A stretch of 64,000 nucleotides of DNA. Origin: Synchiropus splendidus (taxonomy: Eukaryota; Chordata; Actinopteri; Syngnathiformes; Callionymidae). How positions within the stretch are numbered: the stretch's first letter is position 1; every line of letters begins with the position of its first letter. Of the stretch, positions 1 through 10,500 are shown piece by piece. Made by a program: the position numbers and the translations under genes. Where the stretch lies: the NCBI RefSeq assembly GCF_027744825.2, contig NC_071350.1, positions 496,001 to 560,000 on the forward strand, read 5' to 3'. The notes below the pieces were generated by a model. It ran no database searches. It was not told the origin of the DNA and worked only from the letters and a program-made list of their open reading frames with translations.

Positions 1-188
1 CGTTCCGAAACCCACCTTATCTCAGGCTGAAAAGCGTTTTTGTGCATTGTGCCATAACTTTTCAGGAAAGCTTCAGAACATGAAATTTTAACCTCCCACT
101 ATAGCAGAAAGGGTCTTTCTAGTAGTTGCACATCAAATCTAAGCTGTCTGAAGTGTTTTTCAAAAGTTATCAACACTTTTATGTTTGG
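1..188 (+). repeat. Reference monomer (alpha haplotype, A67)
   Basis: This first complete unit defines the numbering used here. It has 39 C and 33 G (38% GC) and 3 CpG (positions 1-2, 6-7, 35-36) against about 7 expected. Its diagnostic states are GT at 42-43, A67, T126, G143, G146, A162 and C171. Notable parts are the T-run at 37-41, a TAA at 55-57, the HindIII site at 68-73, an AT-rich stretch at 81-91, the purine-pyrimidine stretch at 105-119, and the inverted repeat at 162-180. The length is 62 codons plus 2 bases, so successive copies fall in different reading frames. That argues against any coding role. Confidence 0.97.
162..180. repeat. Short inverted repeat, possible stem-loop, once per monomer
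   Basis: AAAAGT at 162-167 is followed by TATCAAC at 168-174 and ACTTTT at 175-180. This is a perfect 6-bp inverted repeat with a 7-base spacer. The diagnostic base 162 is the outermost stem base, so alpha monomers (A) have 6 pairs while beta (C) and gamma (G) have 5. Position 171, the other polymorphic base here, lies in the loop. Short dyads are reported in many centromeric satellites; a role for this one is inference. Confidence 0.6.
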
Positions 189-442
189 CGTTCCGAAACC
201 CACCTTATCTCAGGCTGAATAGCGTTTTTGTGCATTGTGCCATAACTTTTCAGGAAAGCTTCAGAACATGAAATTTTAACCTCCCACTATAGCAGAAAGG
301 GTCTTTCTAGTAGTTGCACATCAAATCTAAACTGTCTGAAGTGTTTTTCCAAAGTTATCAACACTTTTATGTTTGGCGTTCCGAAACCCACCTTATCTCA
401 GGCTGAAAAGCGTTTTTACGCATTGTGCCATAACTTTTCAGG

Positions 443-450
443 GAAGCTTC
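443..450. other. HindIII site in 8-bp palindrome, once per monomer
   Basis: AAGCTT sits at monomer positions 68-73 in nearly every unit. When position 67 is G it becomes the perfect palindrome GAAGCTTC, as here. When position 67 is A (as in the first monomer) only the 6-bp core remains. HindIII digestion would therefore give a 188-bp ladder. I saw the site destroyed in only two monomers: at 7400 (A to T) and at 24134 (G to A, 'gaaacttc'). Confidence 0.95.
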
Positions 451-564
451 AGAACATGAAATTTTAACCTCCCACTATAGCAGAAAGGGTCTTTCTAGTA
501 GTTGCACATCAAATCTAAGCTGTCTGAAGTGTTTTTCAAAAGTTATCAACACTTTTATGTTTGG

Positions 565-752
565 CGTTCCGAAACCCACCTTATCTCAGGCTGAAAAGCG
601 TTTTTGTGCATTGTGCCATAACTTTTCAGGAAAGCTTCAGAACATGAAATTTTAACCTCCCACTATAGCAGAAAGGGTCTTTCTAGTAGTTGCACATCAA
701 ATCTAAACTGTCTGAAGTGTTTTTCCAAAGTTATCAACACTTTTATGTTTGG
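565..752 (+). repeat. Example beta monomer (A143, C162)
   Basis: This is a representative of the commonest-looking class. It has GT at 42-43, A67, T126, A143 ('aaactg'), G146 and C162 ('ccaaag'). Beta monomers occur with A67 or G67, and with C171 ('tatcaac') or T171 ('tattaac'). The T171 form tends to follow a gamma monomer, for example at 941, 6581, 7521, 21809, 24629 and 59424. A143 and C162 almost always occur together, so they behave as one inherited haplotype. Exact class counts were not computed. Confidence 0.9.
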
Positions 753-940
753 CGTTCCGAAACCCACCTTATCTCAGGCTGAAAAGCGTTTTTACGCATT
801 GTGCCATAACTTTTCAGGGAAGCTTCAGAACATGAAATTTTAACCTCCCACTATAGCAGAAAGGGTCTTTCTAGTAGGTGCACATCAAATCTAAGCTCTC
901 TGAAGTGTTTTTCGAAAGTTATCAACACTTTTATGTTTGG
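753..940 (+). repeat. Example gamma monomer (AC42-43, G126, C146, G162)
   Basis: This monomer carries the full linked gamma set: 'tttttacgc' (AC at 42-43), G67, 'aggtgc' (G126), 'aagctctctg' (G143, C146) and 'cgaaag' (G162). The G162 state creates the 8-bp palindrome TTTCGAAA at 910-917. Gamma monomers have more CpG (five here) than alpha or beta. They recur at irregular spacings, often 5 monomers but also 2-13, for example at 753, 1881, 2821, 3385, 4701, 5265, 5641, 6393 and 7333. They look like the boundary member of a higher-order unit. Confidence 0.9.
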
Positions 941-1692
941 CGTTCCGAAACCCACCTTATCTCAGGCTGAAAAGCGTTTTTGTGCATTGTGCCATAACTT
1001 TTCAGGAAAGCTTCAGAACATGAAATTTTAACCTTCCACTATAGCAGAAAGGGTCTTTCTAGTAGTTGCACATCAAATCTAAACTGTCTGAAGTGTTTTT
1101 CCAAAGTTATTAACACTTTTATGTTTGGCGTTCCGAAACCCACCTTATCTCAGGCTGAAAAGCGTTTTTGTGCATTGTGCCATAACTTTTCAGGGAAGCT
1201 TCAGAACATGAAATTTTAACCTCCCACTATAGCAAAAAGGGTCTTCCTAGTAGTTGCACATCAAATCTAAACTGTCTGAAGTGTTTTTCCAAAGTTATTA
1301 ACACTTTTATGTTTGGCGTTCCGAAACCCACCTTATCTCAGGCTGAAAAGCGTTTTTGTGCATTGTGCCATAACTTTTCAGGGAAGCTTCAGAACATGAA
1401 ATTTTAACCTCCCACTATAGCAGAAAGGGTCTTTCTAGTAGTTGCACATCAAATCTAAACTGTCTGAAGTGTTTTTCCAAAGTTATCAACACTTTTATGT
1501 TTGGCGTTCCGAAACCCACCTTATCTCAGGCTGAAAAGCGTTTTTACGCATTGTGCCATAACTTTTCAGGGAAGCTTCAGAACATGAAATTTTAACCTCC
1601 CACTATAGCAGAAAGGGTCTTTCTAGTAGGTGCACATCAAATCTAAGCTGTCTGAAGTGTTTTTCGAAAGTTATCAACACTTTTATGTTTGG

Positions 1693-2632
1693 CGTTCCGA
1701 AACCCACCTTATCTCAGGCTGAAAAGCGTTTTTGTGCATTGTGCCATAACTTTTCAGGGAAGCTTCAGAACATGAAATTTTAACCTCCCACTATAGCAGA
1801 AAGGGTCTTTCTAGTAATTGCACATCAAATCTAAGCTGTCTGAAGTGTTTTTCAAAAGTTATCAACACTTTTATGTTTGGCGTTCCGAAACCCACCTTAT
1901 CTCAGGCTGAAAGGCGTTTTTACGCATTGTGCCATAACTTTTCAGGGAAGCTTCAGAACATGAAATTTTAACCTCCCACTATAGCAGAAAGGGTCTTTCT
2001 AGTAGGTGCACATCAAATCTAAGCTCTCTGAAGTGTTTTTCGAAAGTTATCAACACTTTTATGTTTGGCGTTCCGAAACCCACCTTATCTCAGGCTGAAA
2101 AGCGTTTTGGTGCATTGTGCCATAACTTTTCAGGGAAGCTTCAGAACATGAAATTTTAACCTCCCACTATAGCAGAAAGGGTCTTTCTAGTAGTTGCACA
2201 TCAAATCTAAACTGTCTGAAGTGTTTTTCCAAAGTTATCAACACTTTTATGTTTGGCGTTCCGAAACCCACCTTATCTCAGGCTGAAAAGCGTTTTTGTG
2301 CATTGTGCCATAACTTTTCAGGGAAGCTTCAGAACATGAAATTTTAACCTCCCACTATAGCAGAAAGGGTCTTTCTAGTAGTTGCACATCAAATCTAAGC
2401 TGTCTGAAGTGTTTTTCAAAAGTTATCAACACTTTTATGTTTGGCGTTCCGAAACCCACCTTATCTCAGGCTGAAAAGGGTTTTTGTGCATTGTGCCATA
2501 ACTTTTCAGGGAAGCTTCAGAACATGAAATTTTAACCTCCCACTATAGCAGAAAGGGTCTTTCTAGTAGTTGCACATCAAATCTAAGCTGTCTGAAGTGT
2601 TTTTCAAAAGTTATCAACACTTTTATGTTTGG
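1693..2632 (+). repeat. 5-monomer block, copy 1 (offset 8 monomers)
   Basis: The monomer order is alpha with 'agtaattg', gamma with 'gaaaggcg', beta with 'gttttggtg', alpha, then alpha with 'gaaaaggg'. It repeats at 3197-4136 exactly 1504 bp downstream. The three rare variants are each in register. Confidence 0.9.
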
Positions 2633-3572
2633 CGTTCTGAAACCCACCTTATCACAGGCTGAAAAGCGTTTTTGTGCATTGTGCCATAACTTTTCAGGAA
2701 AGCTTCAGAACATGAAATTTTAACCTCCCACTATAGCAGAAAGGGTCTTTCTAGTAGTTGCACATCAAATCTAAACTGTCCGAAGTGTTTTTCCAAAGTT
2801 ATCAACACTTTTATGTTTGGCGTTCCGAAACCCACCTTATCTCAGGCTGAAAAGCGTTTTTACGCATTGTGCCATAACTTTTCAGGGAAGCTTCAGAACA
2901 TGAAATTTTAACCTCCCACTATAGCAGAAAGGGTCTTTCTAGTAGGTGCACATCAAATCTAAGCTCTCTGAAGTGTTTTTCGAAAGTTATCAACACTTTT
3001 ATGTTTGGCGTTCCGAAACCCACCTTATCTCAGGCTGAAAAGCGTTTTTGTGCATTGTGCCATAACTTTTCAGGGAAGCTTCAGAACATGAAATTTTAAC
3101 CTCCCACTATAGCAGAAAGGGTCTTTCTAGTAGGTGCACATCAAATCTAAGCTGTCTGAAGTGTTTTTCGAAAGTTATCAACACTTTTATGTTTGGCGTT
3201 TCGAAACCCACCTTATCTCAGGCTGAAAAGCGTTTTTGTGCATTGTGCCATAACTTTTCAGGGAAGCTTCAGAACATGAAATTTTAACCTCCCACTATAG
3301 CAGAAAGGGTCTTTCTAGTAATTGCACATCAAATCTAAGCTGTCTGAAGTGTTTTTCAAAAGTTATCAACACTTTTATGTTTGGCGTTCCGAAACCCACC
3401 TTATCTCAGGCTGAAAGGCGTTTTTACGCATTGTGCCATAACTTTTCAGGGAAGCTTCAGAACATGAAATTTTAACCTCCCACTATAGCAGAAAGGGTCT
3501 TTCTAGTAGGTGCACATCAAATCTAAGCTCTCTGAAGTGTTTTTCGAAAGTTATCAACACTTTTATGTTTGG
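2257..3572 (+). repeat. 7-monomer block, source copy (offset 10 monomers)
   Basis: These seven monomers recur at 4137-5452, 1880 bp downstream. Shared rare states include 'gaaaaggg', 'gttctga' with 'atcacagg', 'ctgtccg', and 'cgtttcg' (3197/5077). The A at 2654 ('atcacagg') is shared with the copy but is T at the equivalent base 12054 of macro-unit II. Confidence 0.9.
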
Positions 3573-4136
3573 CGTTCCGAAACCCACCTTATCTCAGGCT
3601 GAAAAGCGTTTTGGTGCATTGTGCCATAACTTTTCAGGGAAGCTTCAGAACATGAAATTTTAACCTCCCACTATAGCAGAAAGGGTCTTTCTAGTAGTTG
3701 CACATCAAATCTAAACTGTCTGAAGTGTTTTTCCAAAGTTATCAACACTTTTATGTTTGGCGTTCCGAAACCCACCTTATCTCAGGCTGAAAAGCGTTTT
3801 TGTGCATTGTGCCATAACTTTTCAGGGAAGCTTCAGAACATGAAATTTTAACCTCCCACTATAGCAGAAAGGGTCTTTCTAGTAGTTGCACATCAAATCT
3901 AAGCTGTCTGAAGTGTTTTTCAAAAGTTATCAACACTTTTATGTTTGGCGTTCCGAAACCCACCTTATCTCAGGCTGAAAAGGGTTTTTGTGCATTGTGC
4001 CATAACTTTTCAGGGAAGCTTCAGAACATGAAATTTTAACCTCCCACTATAGCAGAAAGGGTCTTTCTAGTAGTTGCACATCAAATCTAAGCTGTCTGAA
4101 GTGTTTTTCCAAAGTTATCAACACTTTTATGTTTGG
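3197..4136 (+). repeat. 5-monomer block, copy 2 (offset 8 monomers)
   Basis: This is the second copy of the 1693-2632 block. Two differences stand out: 'cgtttcg' at the start (3201 is T) and C162 instead of A162 in its last monomer. Confidence 0.9.
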
Positions 4137-5452
4137 CGTTCCGAAACCCACCTTATCTCAGGCTGAAAAGCGTTTTTGTGCATTGTGCCATAACTTTTCA
4201 GGGAAGCTTCAGAACATGAAATTTTAACCTCCCACTATAGCAGAAAGGGTCTTTCTAGTAGTTGCACATCAAATCTAAGCTGTCTGAAGTGTTTTTCAAA
4301 AGTTATCAACACTTTTATGTTTGGCGTTCCGAAACCCACCTTATCTCAGGCTGAAAAGGGTTTTTGTGCATTGTGCCATAACTTTTCAGGGAAGCTTCAG
4401 AACATGAAATTTTAACCTCCCACTATAGCAGAAAGGGTCTTTCTAGTAGTTGCACATCAAATCTAAGCTGTCTGAAGTGTTTTTCAAAAGTTATCAACAC
4501 TTTTATGTTTGGCGTTCTGAAACCCACCTTATCACAGGCTGAAAAGCGTTTTTGTGCATTGTGCCATAACTTTTCAGGAAAGCTTCAGAACATGAAATTT
4601 TAACCTCCCACTATAGCAGAAAGGGTCTTTCTAGTAGTTGCACATCAAATCTAAACTGTCCGAAGTGTTTTTCCAAAGTTATCAACACTTTTATGTTTGG
4701 CGTTCCGAAACCCACCTTATCTCAGGCTGAAAAGCGTTTTTACGCATTGTGCCATAACTTTTCAGGGAAGCTTCAGAACATGAAATTTTAACCTCCCACT
4801 ATAGCAGAAAGGGTCTTTCTAGTAGGTGCACATCAAATCTAAGCTCTCTGAAGTGTTTTTCGAAAGTTATCAACACTTTTATGTTTGGCGTTCCGAAACC
4901 CACCTTATCTCAGGCTGAAAAGCGTTTTTGTGCATTGTGCCATAACTTTTCAGGGAAGCTTCAGAACATGAAATTTTAACCTCCCACTATAGCAGAAAGG
5001 GTCTTTCTAGTAGGTGCACATCAAATCTAAGCTGTCTGAAGTGTTTTTCGAAAGTTATCAACACTTTTATGTTTGGCGTTTCGAAACCCACCTTATCTCA
5101 GGCTGAAAAGCGTTTTTGTGCATTGTGCCATAACTTTTCAGGGAAGCTTCAGAACATGAAATTTTAACCTCCCACTATAGCAGAAAGGGTCTTTCTAGTA
5201 ATTGCACATCAAATCTAAGCTGTCTGAAGTGTTTTTCAAAAGTTATCAACACTTTTATGTTTGGCGTTCCGAAACCCACCTTATCTCAGGCTGAAAGGCG
5301 TTTTTACGCATTGTGCCATAACTTTTCAGGGAAGCTTCAGAACATGAAATTTTAACCTCCCACTATAGCAGAAAGGGTCTTTCTAGTAGGTGCACATCAA
5401 ATCTAAGCTCTCTGAAGTGTTTTTCGAAAGTTATCAACACTTTTATGTTTGG
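4137..5452 (+). repeat. 7-monomer block, second copy, absent from macro-unit II
   Basis: This is a near-identical copy of 2257-3572. In macro-unit II the corresponding point (13348/13349) jumps directly from the match of 4136 to the match of 5453. Exactly these seven monomers are therefore extra in unit I. Because the copy carries the unit-I-only variants 'atcacagg' and 'cgtttcg', the simplest order is macro-duplication first, then mutation, then this local duplication. Confidence 0.85.
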
Positions 5453-6580
5453 CGTTCCGAAACCCACCTTATCTCAGGCTGAAAAGCGTTTTTGTGCATT
5501 GTGCCATAACTTTTCAGGAAAGCTTCAGAACATGAAATTTTAACCTCCCACTATAGCAGAAAGGGTCTTTCTAGTAGTTGCACATCAAATCTAAACTGTC
5601 CGAAGTGTTTTTCCAAAGTTATCAACACTTTTATGTTTGGCGTTCCGAAACCCACCTTATCTCAGGCTGAAAAGCGTTTTTACGCATTGTGCCATAACTT
5701 TTCAGGGAAGCTTCAGAACATGAAATTTTAACCTCCCACTATAGCAGAAAGGGTCTTTCTAGTAGGTGCACATCAAATCTAAGCTCTCTGAAGTGTTTTT
5801 CGAAAGTTATCAACACTTTTATGTTTGGCGTTCCGAAACCCACCTTATCTCAGGCTGAAAAGCGTTTTTGTGCATTGTGCCATAACTTTTCAGGGAAGCT
5901 TCAGAACATGAAATTTTAACCTCCCACTATAGCAGAAAGGGTCTTTCTAGTAGTTGCACATCAAATCTAAACTGTCTGAAGTGTTTTTCCAAAGTTATTA
6001 ACACTTTTATGTTTTGCGTTCCGAAACCCACCTTATCTCAGGCTGAAAAGCGTTTTTGTGCATTGTGCCATAACTTTTCAGGGAAGCTTCAGAACATGAA
6101 ATTTTAACCTCCCACTATAGCAGAAAGGGTCTTTCTAGTAGTTGCACATCAAATCTAAACTGTCTGAAGTGTTTTTCCAAAGTTATCAACACTTTTATGT
6201 TTGGCGTTCCGAAACCCACCTTATCTCAGGCTGAAAAGCGTTTTTGTGCATTGTGCCATAACTTTTCAGGAAAGCTTCAGAACATGAAATTTTAACCTCC
6301 CACTATAGCAGAAAGGGTCTTTCTAGTAGTTGCACATCAAATCTAAACTGTCCGAAGTGTTTTTCCAAAGTTATCAACACTTTTATGTTTGGCGTTCCGA
6401 AACCCACCTTATGTCAGGCTGAAAAGCGTTTTTACGCATTGTGCCATAACTTTTCAGGGAAGCTTCAGAACATGAAATTTTAACCTCCCACTATAGCAGA
6501 AAGGGTCTTTCTCGTAGGTGCACATCAAATCTAAGCTCTCTGAAGTGTTTTTCGAAAGTTATCAACTCTTTTATGTTTGG

Positions 6581-7520
6581 CGTTCCGAAACCCACCTTAT
6601 CTCAGGCTGAAAAGCGTTTTTGTGCATTGTGCCATAACTTTTCAGGGAAGCTTCAGAACATGAAATTTTAACCTCCCACTATAGCAGAAAGGGTCTTTCT
6701 AGTAGTTGCACATCAAATCTAAACTGTCAGAAGTGTTTTTCCAAAGTTATTAACACTTTTATGTTTGGCGTTCCGAAACCCACCTTATCTCAGGCTGAAA
6801 AGCGTTTTTGTGCATTGTGCCATAACTTTTCAGGAAAGCTTCAGAACATGAAATTTTAACCTCCCACTATAGCAGAAAGGGTCTTTCTAGTAGTTGCACA
6901 TCAAATCTAAACTGTCTGAAGTGTTTTTCCAAAGTTATCAACACTTTTATGTTTGGCGTTCCGAAACCCACCTTATCTCAGGCTGAAAAGCGTTTTTGTG
7001 CATTGTGCCATAACTTTTCAGGGAAGCTTCAGAACATGAAATTTTAACCTCCAACTATAGCAGAAAGGGTCTTTCTAGTAGTTGCACATCAAATCTAAGC
7101 TGTCTGAAGTGTTTTTCAAAAGTTATCAACATTTGTATGTTTGGCGTTCCGAAACCCACCTTATCTCAGGCTGAAAAGCGTTTTTGTGCATTGTGCCATA
7201 ACTTTTCAGGAAAGCTTCAGAACATGAAATTTTAACCTCCCACTATAGCAGAAAGGGTCTTTCTAGTAGTTGCACATCAAATCTAAACTGTCCGAAGTGT
7301 TTTTCCAAAGTTATCAACACTTTTATGTTTGGCGTTCCGAAACCCACCTTATCTCAGGCTGAAAAGCGTTTTTACGCATTGTGCCATAACTTTTCAGGGT
7401 AGCTTCAGAACATGAAATTTTAACCTCCCACTATAGCAGAAAGGGTCTTTCTAGTAGGTGCACATCAAATCTAAGCTCTCTGAAGTGTTTTTCGAAAGTT
7501 ATCAACACTTTTATGTTTGG
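6581..7520 (+). repeat. Five-monomer higher-order unit (940 bp), copy a
   Basis: The order is beta-T171, beta, alpha, beta-A67 and gamma, starting just after a gamma monomer. Its third monomer has the odd 'catttgtatg' at 7130, shared with 15778. The last monomer has lost the HindIII site. Confidence 0.75.
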
Positions 7521-10500
7521 CGTTACGAAACCCACCTTATCTCAGGCTGAAAAGCGTTTTTGTGCATTGTGCCATAACTTTTCAGGGAAGCTTCAGAACA
7601 TGAAATTTTAACCTGCCACTATAGCAGAAAGGGTCTTTCTAGTAGTTGCACATCAAATCTAAACTGTCTGAAGTGTTTTTCCAAAGTTATTAACACTTTT
7701 ATGTTTGGCGTTCCGAAACCCACCTTATCTCAGGCTGAAAAGCGTTTTTGTGCATTGTGCCATAACTTTTCAGGGAAGCTTCAGAACATGAAATTTTAAC
7801 CTCCCACTATAGCAGAAAGGGTCTTTCTAGTAGTTGCACATCAAATCTAAACTGTCTGAAGTGTTTTTCCAAAGTTATCAACACTTTTATGTTTGGCGTT
7901 CCGAAACCCACCTTATCTCAGGCTGAAAAGCGTTTTTGTGCATTGTGCCATAACTTTTCAGGGAAGCTTCAGAACATGAAATTTTAACCTCCCACTATAG
8001 CAGAAAGGGTCTTTCTAGTAGTTGCACATCAAATCTAAGCTGTCTGAAGTGTTTTTCAAAAGTTATCAACACTTTTATGTTTGGCGTTCCGAAACCCACC
8101 TTATCTCAGGCTGAAAAGCGTTTTTGTGCATTGTGCCATAACTTTTCAGGAAAGCTTCAGAACATGAAATTTTAACCTCCCACTATAGCAGAAAGGGTCT
8201 TTCTAGTAGTTGCACATCAAATCTAAACTGTCTGAAGTGTTTTTCCAAAGTTATCAACACTTTTATGTTTGGCGTTCCGAAACCCACCTTATCTCAGGCT
8301 GAAAAGCGTTTTTGTGCATTGTGCCATAACTTTTCAGGAAAGCTTCAGAACATGAAATTTTAACCTCCCACTATAGCAGAAAGGGTCTTTCTAGTAGTTG
8401 CACATCAAATCTAAACTGTCTGAAGTGTTTTTCCAAAGTTATCAACACTTTTATGTTTGGCGTTCCGAAACCCACCTTATCTCAGGCTGAAAAGCGTTTT
8501 TGTGCATTGTGCCATAACTTTTCAGGAAAGCTTCAGAACATGAAATTTTAACCTCCCACTATAGCAGAAAGGGTCTTTCTAGTAGTTGCACATCAAATCT
8601 AAACTGTCTGAAGTGTTTTTCCAAAGTTATCAACACTTTTATGTTTGGCGTTCCGAAACCCACCTTATCTCAGGCTGAAAAGCGTTTTTGTGCATTGTGC
8701 CATAACTTTTCAGGGAAGCTTCAGAACATGAAATTTTAACCTCCCACTATAGCAGAAAGGGTCTTTCTAGTAGTTGCACATCAAATCTAAACTGTCTGAA
8801 GTGTTTTTCCAAAGTTATCAACACTTTTATGTTTGGCGTTCCGAAACCCACCTTATCTCAGGCTGAAAAGCGTTTTTGTGCATTGTGCCATAACTTTACA
8901 GGGAAGCTTCAGAACATGAAATTTTAACCTCCCACTATAGCAGAAAGGGTCTTTCTAGTAGTTGCACATCAAATCTAAGCTGTCTGAAGTGTTTTTCAAA
9001 AGTTATCAACACTTTTATGTTTGGCGTTCCGAAACTCACCTTATCTCAGGCTGAAAAGCGTTTTTGTGCATTGTGCCATAACTTTTCAGGAAAGCTTCAG
9101 AACATGAAATTTTAACCTCCCACTATAGCAGAAAGGGTCTTTCTAGTAGTTGCAAATCAAATCTAAACTGTCTGAAGTGTTTTTCCAAAGTTATCAACAC
9201 TTTTATGTTTGGCGTTCCGAAACCCACCTTATCTCAGGCTGAAAAGCGTTTTTACGCATTGTGCCATAACTTTTCAGAGAAGCTTCAGAACATGAAATTT
9301 TAACCTCCCACTATAGCAGAAACGGTCTTTCTAGTAGGTGCACATCAAATCTAAGCTCTCTGAAGTGTTTTTCGAAAGTTATCAACACTTTTATGTTTGG
9401 CGTTCCGAAACCCACCTTATCTCAGGCTGAAAAGCGTTTTTGTGCATTGTGCCATAACTTTTCAGGAAAGCTTCAGAACATGAAATTTTAACCTCCCACT
9501 ATAGCAGAAAGGGTCTTTCTAGTAGTTGCACATCAAATCTAAGCTGTCTGAAGTGTTTTTCAAAAGTTATCAACACTTTTATGTTTGGCGTTCCGAAACC
9601 CACCTTATCTCAGGCTGAATAGCGTTTTTGTGCATTGTGCCATAACTTTTCAGGAAAGCTTCAGAACATGAAATTTTAACCTCCCACTATAGCAGAAAGG
9701 GTCTTTCTAGTAGTTGCACATCAAATCTAAACTGTCTGAAGTGTTTTTCCAAAGTTATCAACACTTTTATGTTTGGCGTTCCGAAACCCACCTTATCTCA
9801 GGCTGAAAAGCGTTTTTACGCATTGTGCCATAACTTTTCAGGGAAGCTTCAGAACATGAAATTTTAACCTCCCACTATAGCAGAAAGGGTCTTTCTAGTA
9901 GTTGCACATCAAATCTAAGCTGTCTGAAGTGTTTTTCAAAAGTTATTAACACTTTTATGTTTGGCGTTCCGAAACCCACCTTATCTCAGGCTGAAAAGCG
10001 TTTTTGTGCATTGTGCCATAACTTTTCAGGAAAGCTTCAGAACATGAAATTTTAACCTCCCACTATAGCAGAAAGGGTCTTTCTAGTAGTTGCACATCAA
10101 ATCTAAACTGTCTGAAGTGTTTTTCCAAAGTTATCAACACTTTTATGTTTGGCGTTCCGAAACCCACCTTATCTCAGGCTGAAAAGCGTTTTTACGCATT
10201 GTGCCATAACTTTTCAGGGAAGCTTCAGAACATGAAATTTTAACCTCCCACTATAGCAGAAAGGGTCTTTCTAGTAGGTGCACATCAAATCTAAGCTCTC
10301 TGAAGTGTTTTTCGAAAGTTATCAACACTTTTATGTTTGGCGTTCCGAAACCCACCTTATCTCAGGCTGAAAAGCGTTTTTGTGCATTGTGCCATAACTT
10401 TTCAGGAAAGCTTCAGAACATGAAATTTTAACCTTCCACTATAGCAGAAAGGGTCTTTCTAGTAGTTGCACATCAAATCTAAACTGTCTGAAGTGTTTTT

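Larger units (their letters stand above)
1..9400 (+). repeat. Macro-unit I, 50 monomers
   Basis: Shared rare variants show that this stretch is homologous to 9401-17860. Pairs at an exact 9400-bp offset include 'gaatagcg' (220/9620), 'accttccact' (1031/10431), 'agcaaaaagg' (1231/10631), 'agtaattg' (1813/11213), 'gaaaggcg' (about 1909/11309), 'gttttggtg' (2109/11509) and 'gttctga' (2633/12033). Later pairs are at offsets of 49, 42, 46 and 45 monomers because whole monomers were gained or lost. The unit contains a local 7-monomer duplication (4137-5452) that its partner lacks. The left boundary is set by the window start, so the true unit may begin earlier. Confidence 0.85.

Noticed and set aside
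167..175. DnaA-box-like TTATCAACA in every monomer, suggesting a bacterial or plasmid origin
   Set aside because: It differs by one base from the TTATCCACA consensus and occurs once per unit simply because the unit is repeated. No other prokaryotic feature is present, and a 64-kb satellite array is a eukaryotic pattern.
162..186. Rho-independent terminator at the AAAAGT/ACTTTT inverted repeat
   Set aside because: The stem is short and AT-rich with no GC core and no U-run in the right place. There is no gene upstream.
176..200. CENP-B box on the reverse strand of the 'gcgttccgaaac' segment
   Set aside because: The reverse strand has TTTCGG, but the essential spaced A and CGGG of the CENP-B core do not follow. 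I found no better match in the monomer.
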